Source: Bryobacteraceae bacterium (lineage in GTDB: Bacteria > Acidobacteriota > Terriglobia > Bryobacterales > Bryobacteraceae). Taken from it: 52,297 nt of DNA. The position numbers were made by a program, and so were the translations under genes. Below are positions 24,932 to 31,959 of this stretch, one piece after another (within the stretch, counting starts at the first letter, position 1; the number at the start of each line of letters is the position of its first letter). The notes beneath the pieces are model-generated. The model ran no database searches and had not been told where the DNA came from. It worked only from the letters and a program-made list of their open reading frames with translations. Location: assembly GCA_025056865.1 (NCBI GenBank), contig JANWVO010000021.1:1-52297 (forward strand). The letters run 5' to 3'.

Positions 24932-25288
24932 ATGTTACGGTTTCCCCTTTTAAAGAGTGGGGTGAGCGTGCAATACCCGCTCCAAAGGACGGTGGAATCT
25001 CCCATCCGCGTTTATACGTTCCTCGATGGAAAAGAGCAGAGATTTCCTGTGCGGCGTGGACGAAAAAGCTGGATCGTGCACCTCGATCAGCTTGACGAGC
25101 GGGAGGCGGCAGACATCGAAGCCTTTGCGAGAGCGCATCTGTTGACACTGGAGCCGTTCGAATTCATTGATCCCGGAACAGGGGTTGTGCACGGCCCCTG
25201 CCGGCTGGCTGGCAGCAGTTTCGCGGTACATGGCACCGGGCTAAAGAGGCTGGGAACCAGGCTCTTCATCGTGGAGCAAGGAGATTGA
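24932..25288 (+). CDS. Distal tail-like protein, first of a tandem pair
   Basis: A 118-residue protein. The opening LRFPLLKSGVSVQYPLQR matches the next gene's opening YFPVLRSGVIVQYPVSR, and both continue with a Trp/Leu strand, an acidic 'LD..DEREAA' helix and F-x-F near residue 85. In siphovirus-like particles the distal tail protein follows the tape measure and joins tube to tip. Family membership is inferred from order and length. It ends one base before the paralogue's ATG. Confidence 0.6.
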   Translation: MLRFPLLKSGVSVQYPLQRTVESPIRVYTFLDGKEQRFPVRRGRKSWIVHLDQLDEREAADIEAFARAHLLTLEPFEFIDPGTGVVHGPCRLAGSSFAVHGTGLKRLGTRLFIVEQGD

Positions 25289-25289
25289 C

Positions 25290-26069
25290 ATGTACTTTCC
25301 GGTGTTGCGCAGCGGCGTAATTGTCCAGTACCCAGTTTCGAGATCGACTGATTATGGGCTTGCAGAAGCCGAATCCCCGGGTGGCGCTTCCTGGCGGTCC
25401 TCGACCGGGAGGGTGCCGGTCCGGCGCTGGCGGCTCGAACTGGACGAGATCTCCGATGAGGAGGCCGCGACACTCGCGTCCTTCTATGAAGACTGCCGCG
25501 GTGGCTGGCGGACGTTCTGCTTCCCTGAACCGCTGGGCAATCTGCTGGTCTGGAGCGAGGATCTGGCAAGACCTGTCTGGGCGAAGAGTCCGGGAACTTC
25601 CATCATCCGAACTGGAACGACTTCAGAGGAGCCAGCGGAGTTTCTGATCGTCAATGCAAGCGGGGCTCCCGGCGGGGTGTGGCAGGAGGTGGATATGGCG
25701 CCGGGTGCGGCACTCTGCTTTTCCTGCGAGATTCAGGGATCCGCCGGACAGGAGGCCGTGATCATGGCCGCAGGGAACAGGAGGCAGCTGCTGACCACAG
25801 ACGCATGGCGTCTTGACTATGTCACGGGGGTGAGCGGCGGGGGGGCGCAACGCGTGGGGATCGAGCTAGCCGCGGGTGCAACAGCCCGGGTGCGGTGTTT
25901 GCAAGCAGAGATCCAGGTGATGCCTTCCGAGTATCAGCCGACGTATGAGACCGGCGGAGTCTTTCCGAAGACACGATTCGCACAGGATGGGCTGTCGATC
26001 GTGTCCATCGCCCCCGGCAGAAACCGGGCGATAGTGATCCTGGAGAGCCTGATGGAGAGCGGGTTGTGA
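25290..26069 (+). CDS. Distal tail-like protein with C-terminal extension, second of a tandem pair
   Basis: A 259-residue protein. Residues 1-95 repeat the fold of the preceding gene (WRLELDEISDEEAATLASFYEDCRG is the matching helix, cited only as a landmark), and residues 96-259 are an extra beta-rich domain that looks like a carbohydrate-binding jelly roll (PGGVWQEVDMAPGAALCFSCEI). Such added domains are common on distal tail proteins that bind cell-surface sugars. Overlaps the next gene by four bases (GTGA). Confidence 0.6.
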   Translation: MYFPVLRSGVIVQYPVSRSTDYGLAEAESPGGASWRSSTGRVPVRRWRLELDEISDEEAATLASFYEDCRGGWRTFCFPEPLGNLLVWSEDLARPVWAKSPGTSIIRTGTTSEEPAEFLIVNASGAPGGVWQEVDMAPGAALCFSCEIQGSAGQEAVIMAAGNRRQLLTTDAWRLDYVTGVSGGGAQRVGIELAAGATARVRCLQAEIQVMPSEYQPTYETGGVFPKTRFAQDGLSIVSIAPGRNRAIVILESLMESGL

Positions 26070-29000
26070 GCCTGATTGATGTCCTCAAGTCCCAAGAAGC
26101 GACGGAGACGCCGCTCCTGCTGTTTGAATGCATCCTGCGCAACGGCCTCGTTGAGAGATGGTGCACCCATCGAGTCCGCGTGGAAGGCCATGAATACGAG
26201 CCCAGAGTGCTGCGGCACAGCGGCTTTGAGATGCGCCTGGGCGCTGAGGATGGATTAGATCATGGCGCCAGGATGGCCGTAACTCTGGCGAACACGGATG
26301 GAAGGATCTCACAGCTTGACGCGACGATCGGATGGCGCGGTGCAAGGTTACGCGTGCGGTTCGGCTTCTTCGACCTGGAGAGCGGCGAGCCGGTGTCTGA
26401 ACTGGCTGCGGTATTCATGGGAATTGCCAACCCTGCCGAGGAGCTGACCGAGCGGGAAGCGCGCCTGAGCTTCCTGAACCGGCTGAGTCTCCAAAGGCTG
26501 CAGGTGCCTTCCATCCGAATCCAGAGCCGGTGCCCCTGGCGTTTTCCAGAGACGAGGGAAGAGAGGGAAGAGGCAGTTGCCGGAGGGAGCGCGGGAAGAT
26601 ACTCTTCGTTCTTTCGCTGCGGTTATTCCGCAGATGTGGAAGGAGGGCGGGGCAACCTGAACGGGGGCGAGCCGTACGAGTCCTGCGGATTCACTCGGGA
26701 AGACTGCCGGGCCAGAGGCATGTTCGATGCGGACGACCGAGGGAGGAAGACCGCACGGTTTGGCGGTTTCGCTTTCCTGCCGGCGAGCGTGCTGGTCCGC
26801 CCGCATGGAGCGCGGGAGAGTCAGTGGTCGGATCCGGTGGATGGACGCGGGCGTCCCAATGACGCCGTGCCCCTGGTGTACGGGACAGCATGGATTCAGG
26901 CACCAGTCATTTTCGCGCGCAACGACGGCAATCTGACGCATTGCGAGGTTCTCCTTGGACTAGGGCCGATTGAAGGGGTCCGCAAGGTCATCGCCAACGG
27001 CGTGGAAATTCCAATGGCGGATGATCGGAAGGACATGAGCGGGACCGGCTGGTACAGCGTGCTCACCGTGGGAGAGCGCGACGGCGGCTTCAACGCCGGC
27101 TTCACAGATGCTGAGGGCCGGCCGCAGGGAGACCCGCATGGAAGCATGGCGTGCCTGTCGGTGGTCCTGCCGAACCAGATTGTAGAGCGGGGCCGCCTGC
27201 CTCGAGTGGAAGTCCTGCTTGACGGTCTGAAGCTGCCGCGGTACAGCGAAAGCGGCCAACTGGTGGATGTCGTATTCACAAGAAACCCGGCTTGGGTTCT
27301 GCTGGACCTGTTGCGGATGTCGGGTTGGACCAAAGAGGAGATCGATTTCGGCAGTTTCTGGCGGACTGCGCAGTATTGCGACGAATTTATTCCGCAGCGG
27401 GCGCCGGGAGGCGAGCAGCTACTGGGTCCGCGATTCGAGGTGAACCTCGCGCTTACCCGCCGAAAAAGCCTCAGCGAAGTGGTGAGAGGCATCAGGACAG
27501 CGGCTGCATTGCTGATTACACTTGATGCGGAGGGCCGGGTTTCACTCCGCCCTGAGACAACCCTTGCACGGGAGGCTCCCACAAAACGGCCATCCAGCAA
27601 CGCGACGGGACCGATTCTGGGGGGCTGGCCTGCCTACGAATTCGGGGACGGATCAGGGGGGATATCGGGGATCCTGCGGCGACACGGCCGGGATTCCACA
27701 TTTCGCCTCTTCCGGCGCTCCTCCGCAGAAGTGCCCAATCGGCTCATCGCGGAATTTGCAGATTCTTTCCGGGATTACGCTCCTGACACCCTCGCCCTGA
27801 CGGATTATCGCGATGCACAACTGCAGGGTTGCGAAGTGACCGCTCCGCTCGGCGCACTGGGCCTGCCACATTTTGATCAGGCTGCCAGAATTCTCCGGCT
27901 CAATCTGGAGAAAAACACTGCTGGCAATCAGTTCATCGAGTTCGAGACGACGATGCAGGCTTTCGGCCTGCGTCCTGGCGACGTGATTGCAATTACGCAT
28001 CGCAGAGAGGGACTGGAAAGAGCTCTTTTCCGAGTTCTGAAGATCGTGGCCGGGCTCAACTTTGAAACGGTCCGGCTTGTGGCACAGAGGCACGAAGACC
28101 GCTGGTATGAAGCTGCAGCAGAGGGTGATGCTGGAGATTACCGGGACTCTTCATGGAGTGCGGGAATCCCTCGTTCGCTGGCGGGGCGGAGAATTCATCC
28201 CGACGGCCGGGAGGAATTCGATGCGGAAGTCCGCGGCGGAGGCGAGGAGGCACCGATCGAGGTTGCCGTCCGGTTCACGCCGCCCGCACGTCCGGCGACC
28301 GGCGCGCCAAGGCCCCCGAGTGTGAGTCTGGCGGCCCGGGTGCGCAGCGGCGAAGGGAACCTGGTCGGGGGCAGGACTTTGTACTACGCGGTGACCTGCT
28401 CGGACGAGTTGGGCAGAGAGTCGCCGCCATCATTCGTTATTGAGGCGCGCCTTCCCGGCGCTGCTACCGGGTATGCAGTAGAACTGAGCGGCATCCGGTG
28501 CAGCAAGGATGCGTCGGCTGTAACCATCTACAGAGGCGAAAGTCCATCGCTGCTGCGGAGGATCGGAACCGGCAGTGCCAGCGCGCTGACGTTCGTAGAC
28601 AACGGATTGCCGGCTGAGCCTGTTCCGCCTCCCGACCCGAATTATGACCATGCGAGGTTCCAATGGCGGTTTGAGCTGTTGCCAGAAACCGAGGCAGACC
28701 AATTTGGGGCGACTGTGATCGGCAACTCCGGACTTGGTTTGTTGCCGGACGAATACCGGGGCTGCGCGGTCCGGATCGTCAGCGGCAAAGGGGCCGGCCA
28801 AGAGCGGATCATCGAAGGCCACAACGCAACGGAGCTGCGGGTGTCGCCGGCATGGCGTGTTCCTCCGGACCAATCCAGCCGGTTTGTTGTTGCCGAATCA
28901 GGCTGGCGGCCGGCCGGAACAACGCGGTCTGGAGAAATCCGTTTCCTCGTCCCACAAGGAAGCGCGGGCACAGTACAATTTCTCGGACTGGCCGTGAGCG

Positions 29001-29977
29001 GACGTGGCGCTGAAAGCCCGGAGAGCGATGCGCTGCTGGGCCGGGTTGAGTTGACGGATACAGCAGCAGGCGATTCCGACGTCCCGCCGAAGCCGGATTT
29101 CGGCATCGCAGCGGCGGGAGAAGGCGGATTTCTGGTCAGTGGCATCGGCTTCCCGACGCTGCAGAACACGAGGACGATCCGCACAGGAACCTTGACAGTT
29201 CACTATTGGAATGAACTGGAAAGCCCCAGTCCGTGGCACCTGGCGGCCGATTTGCCAGCCGAAGAGTCAGTGATCTTCGTGAATCCAGCCCTGGGCGCAG
29301 GACCGGGCGACCTTTTGCAAATCGGCCGCGAACTCCTGAGGATCCTGGAAGTGAGAAACGCCGGGGCTGAGCTGCTGGTGGAGCGGGGAGTTCATGACAC
29401 TCCCACGGCCACCCACTCCGGCGGTGAAGCGATCTTCCCCCTGAAGCGACTTGTCGCGGTGTTTCCTTTCCAGAAGGGGTTTTTCGGGAGTCCGGCCAGC
29501 GGAAGTTACAATCAGCGGGTTGATCTTCCGTGGGCGAGAATTGCGGCGGCAGAGTTTTATGTTACGAACCAGCGCGGAAGCAGCCCGACCGCATTCGAAG
29601 CGTACACCAGCACGGCGGAGGCGGGGCTCAGGACAATGTCCGGCGGACAGTACACGATTCAGTACGACGGGCCTCTGGCTGTGATGAGCAGCGTGGCTCC
29701 CCCGCTCATCGTCGAGCGGCTTCGAGCCGTTCGGGACATTCAGGCCCACGTGGATCAGCCCCCTGTGGGGGAGCCAGTGCAGGTGCGGGTCCTTGTCGAC
29801 GGAGTGGCATATGCCGACCTGGTCATTCCGCCTGGAGCGCACGCCTCCGAAGTTGTGTCCTGTTTCGGGAGGCCCCCGCTGGCAGAGGGGGCCCTGCTGC
29901 ATGTGGCTATTGTGTCGGTTGGTACTGCAGTGGGAAGCTACCCGGGCCGCGGCCTGACCGTGACGATCAGACTCTAG
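26066..29977 (+). CDS. Tail-tip/hub protein: gpL-like Fe-S domain fused to gpJ-like hub and Ig-like modules
   Basis: A 1303-residue protein starting at GTG 26066. Residues 1-150 are a beta domain; residues 150-230 hold four Cys (156, 185, 207, 214) followed by KTARFGGFAFLP. This resembles the C-terminal Cys domain of lambda tail-tip protein L, which binds an iron-sulphur cluster and ends in an RFGGF-like motif. Residues 230-700 look like a hub/baseplate region (EVLLGLGPIEGVRKVIANG is a gpJ-type segment). Residues 755-850 are an Ig/FnIII-like module shared with the protein at 21252-21992; the rest is beta-rich. This is the last gene of the module, 45 bases before the tRNA. Confidence 0.7.
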   Translation: MSLIDVLKSQEATETPLLLFECILRNGLVERWCTHRVRVEGHEYEPRVLRHSGFEMRLGAEDGLDHGARMAVTLANTDGRISQLDATIGWRGARLRVRFGFFDLESGEPVSELAAVFMGIANPAEELTEREARLSFLNRLSLQRLQVPSIRIQSRCPWRFPETREEREEAVAGGSAGRYSSFFRCGYSADVEGGRGNLNGGEPYESCGFTREDCRARGMFDADDRGRKTARFGGFAFLPASVLVRPHGARESQWSDPVDGRGRPNDAVPLVYGTAWIQAPVIFARNDGNLTHCEVLLGLGPIEGVRKVIANGVEIPMADDRKDMSGTGWYSVLTVGERDGGFNAGFTDAEGRPQGDPHGSMACLSVVLPNQIVERGRLPRVEVLLDGLKLPRYSESGQLVDVVFTRNPAWVLLDLLRMSGWTKEEIDFGSFWRTAQYCDEFIPQRAPGGEQLLGPRFEVNLALTRRKSLSEVVRGIRTAAALLITLDAEGRVSLRPETTLAREAPTKRPSSNATGPILGGWPAYEFGDGSGGISGILRRHGRDSTFRLFRRSSAEVPNRLIAEFADSFRDYAPDTLALTDYRDAQLQGCEVTAPLGALGLPHFDQAARILRLNLEKNTAGNQFIEFETTMQAFGLRPGDVIAITHRREGLERALFRVLKIVAGLNFETVRLVAQRHEDRWYEAAAEGDAGDYRDSSWSAGIPRSLAGRRIHPDGREEFDAEVRGGGEEAPIEVAVRFTPPARPATGAPRPPSVSLAARVRSGEGNLVGGRTLYYAVTCSDELGRESPPSFVIEARLPGAATGYAVELSGIRCSKDASAVTIYRGESPSLLRRIGTGSASALTFVDNGLPAEPVPPPDPNYDHARFQWRFELLPETEADQFGATVIGNSGLGLLPDEYRGCAVRIVSGKGAGQERIIEGHNATELRVSPAWRVPPDQSSRFVVAESGWRPAGTTRSGEIRFLVPQGSAGTVQFLGLAVSGRGAESPESDALLGRVELTDTAAGDSDVPPKPDFGIAAAGEGGFLVSGIGFPTLQNTRTIRTGTLTVHYWNELESPSPWHLAADLPAEESVIFVNPALGAGPGDLLQIGRELLRILEVRNAGAELLVERGVHDTPTATHSGGEAIFPLKRLVAVFPFQKGFFGSPASGSYNQRVDLPWARIAAAEFYVTNQRGSSPTAFEAYTSTAEAGLRTMSGGQYTIQYDGPLAVMSSVAPPLIVERLRAVRDIQAHVDQPPVGEPVQVRVLVDGVAYADLVIPPGAHASEVVSCFGRPPLAEGALLHVAIVSVGTAVGSYPGRGLTVTIRL

Positions 29978-30003
29978 GCGAGGTTGCCGGCCCGTGGTTG
30001 TGC

Positions 30004-30009
30004 TATAAA
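30004..30009 (+). promoter_or_regulatory. -10 box for the tRNA-Val gene
   Basis: TATAAA, 14 bases upstream of the mature 5' end, giving a short leader. A matching -35 at 17-base spacing is weak (AGGTTG at 29981-29986). It lies after the tail-tip stop, so the tRNA probably has its own promoter. Confidence 0.4.
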
Positions 30010-30022
30010 GGAAGAGAGCTGA

Positions 30023-30099
30023 GGGCGCGTAGCTCAGCTGGTTAGAGCGCCTGCTTCACACGCAGGAGGTCATAGGTTCAAGTCCTGTCGCGCCCACCA
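30023..30099 (+). tRNA. tRNA-Val (anticodon CAC)
   Basis: A full cloverleaf: acceptor GGGCGCG pairs with CGCGCCC, the D arm begins AGCTCAG, the anticodon stem CCTGC/GCAGG encloses TTCACAC (anticodon CAC, reading GUG), and the T arm has GGTTCAAGTCC. The encoded 3' end is A-CCA. It sits 45 bases after the particle module, a usual neighbourhood for integrated elements, but no copy of its 3' end was seen near 16.1 kb. Confidence 0.95.
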
Positions 30100-30276
30100 C
30101 GCCGAACATCGGGCTCAGGGTTTTCTAATCCCATCAGAATCCACCAAGAAGGTGCCAGGCGGCCGTTTTCGTGCACTCTCCGGACGGCGCGGGAGGAGCG
30201 CGCAAATTGAACCTTGCGGCAACACGGACCTGTCACCCGGTGCTCTAACGAAGCATCTTCCACCCTGGGAACGGCA

Positions 30277-30723
30277 ATGAGCGCAGAAAGGCAGAGATTG
30301 TGTCCACGATGCGGCACATCCAATCGTGTACCCGTAACGAAGCTTGCTCACAAGGGGCGCTGTGGTGCCTGCAAGACACCCTTGCCGCCACCTCAGGAGC
30401 CCATCGACGTTGGCTCGGCCGAACTTGACCAGATCATCTCCTCATCTCCCGTGCCGGTCCTCGTAGATTTCTGGGCTCCCTGGTGTGGTCCATGCCGGAT
30501 GGCGGCTCCGGAGATCGAGGCGCTGGCAAGGCAGATGGCAGGCCGCGCATTGGTGCTCCGTGTGAACACAGAGCAGCATCCGGATCTCGCCGCGCGTTAC
30601 CGCGTGCTGGCGATCCCCAATTTCGCGGTATTCTCCGGCGGACGACTCCTTGTGCAGAGGGCCGGATTCGTGTCTCGTCAACAACTGGCAGCATGGCTCG
30701 AAAGCGCAGCGCAGGCTGCCTGA
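30277..30723 (+). CDS. trxC: Thioredoxin 2 with N-terminal zinc ribbon
   Basis: A 148-residue cytoplasmic thiol-disulphide reductase. The N-terminal zinc ribbon has CPRC (Cys9, Cys12) and CGAC (Cys29, Cys32), as in E. coli Trx2. The thioredoxin domain has VLVDFWAPWCGPCRM with redox Cys70 and Cys73 and the cis-Pro loop VLAIPNFAVF. Trx2-type proteins act in oxidative stress. ATG 30277 (MSAERQRLCPRCG) fits the family N-terminus; an upstream in-frame ATG at 30214 does not. Confidence 0.94.
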   Translation: MSAERQRLCPRCGTSNRVPVTKLAHKGRCGACKTPLPPPQEPIDVGSAELDQIISSSPVPVLVDFWAPWCGPCRMAAPEIEALARQMAGRALVLRVNTEQHPDLAARYRVLAIPNFAVFSGGRLLVQRAGFVSRQQLAAWLESAAQAA

Positions 30724-30844
30724 GAGACAGCGGAACACGGGCAGGCTTGCCCCAATGCAGGGCCAGATCAACCTTTTGCGTCCCGCTGCAAAGTCATGTC
30801 TGTTCAGGGGGGCCGAAAATTGAGAGGAACCGCCTTCTTGAGGC

Positions 30845-31825
30845 TCAAGGCAACAGTTGAGGCGCGAAAAGCAGATTCGCGCTCACGAACCGATCCCAGA
30901 GCGATTTCCGTTCCCGGAAGCTCGCCCAACGAAGGATGGACTGCTCCCCATCCGCCGCAAAAAAGCCTACGCCTCCCTTCACCAGCCTCGGGTCGGACCA
31001 TTCGTCAACAACCTTTCCATCGATCAGCGTGGTGAAGCGCGTGCCTGCGACGAGCATGGCGATACGATATGGCCGCTTCCGGTCCAGCGCTACAGGGAGT
31101 GGCAATGCCTTCCGGGCGAACACATTTTCGCCCTGCTTTCCGTAACGGACAATCATTGCGCCCGATGCAGCCCCTGGCCGAACCAGCTCAATCCGCGTGG
31201 CGTAGTATGAGCCCGTGTCTGCAGCCCGGTAAACCCAGCTGACACCCTTCTTCTCAATTTCCGCCTCGAATTCAAACTCGTAGTCCCGCGCGGACAACGT
31301 CGGCTTCCAGAGCCGCAGTTCTCCGATCCGTGCTGTTCCGTCCTTCACCACCCAGCCACGGGCGTTGCCGGTCCACTCCCCAAGGCTCGAAAGGAAATCA
31401 ACGCGGGCGCGAATCGCGCTCCTCCCGGGAAGGTAACTGTCCAGCCAGCGTGCCAGCGCGCTGTCACCCGTAATCCGCTCTCCGCCTTCACGCAAACCCT
31501 CCGGTGCTGTCATGGGGGCTGCACTTGCCACAGGGCTGGCGCCACCTCGCGCGGCACTATCGTCGGGAAACACCAACTTGGCGACCACAAGCGCTCCCAC
31601 AAGGCCGACCATCATGACGGCCATCATTCCTCCGGAAGTCTTCGCCTGCGATCTCCGACCGTCATCGGCTGGAGACTCGAAAACGGGGCCTTCGCCATTC
31701 TCGAGATCGCGGAGAAACCATGCGGACGCGCGAGGACCCTTCTTCCTGCAGCGCTCGCTGCAGAAGTCGCGGTCCGTCAGCAGCCGGAGCGGGCTGATTT
31801 CGCGCCCACATCGCTGGCACCGCAT
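30845..31825 (-). CDS. Zinc-ribbon membrane protein with a lectin/glycosidase-like C-terminal domain
   Basis: A 326-residue protein. Residues 1-30 are a treble-clef-like motif (CQRCGREI and CSERCRKK), a membrane segment lies at about 66-86 (MMAVMMVGLVGALVVAKLVF is 20 residues of it), and residues 145-315 form a beta-sandwich reminiscent of the DUF1080/concanavalin-like 3-keto-disaccharide-hydrolase fold (strand pattern ARDYEFEFEAEIEKKG, IDGKVVDEWSD). The zinc ribbon faces the cytoplasm and the beta domain would be outside. Substrate unknown. Starts 134 bases downstream of the large gene read in the same direction. Confidence 0.65.
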   Translation of the reverse strand: MRCQRCGREISPLRLLTDRDFCSERCRKKGPRASAWFLRDLENGEGPVFESPADDGRRSQAKTSGGMMAVMMVGLVGALVVAKLVFPDDSAARGGASPVASAAPMTAPEGLREGGERITGDSALARWLDSYLPGRSAIRARVDFLSSLGEWTGNARGWVVKDGTARIGELRLWKPTLSARDYEFEFEAEIEKKGVSWVYRAADTGSYYATRIELVRPGAASGAMIVRYGKQGENVFARKALPLPVALDRKRPYRIAMLVAGTRFTTLIDGKVVDEWSDPRLVKGGVGFFAADGEQSILRWASFRERKSLWDRFVSANLLFAPQLLP

Positions 31826-31959
31826 CTACACTCTCCCCTCTCTCACCTTCAAGGTTAAAGTCTTTTCTGCCACCCGGGAACAATCTAGGTACCAATTCTG
31901 CGAAAACACAGGTATCCCCCTCATCGCTTCTGATGATAGGTTCCCTGTGCTTCGCCCTT

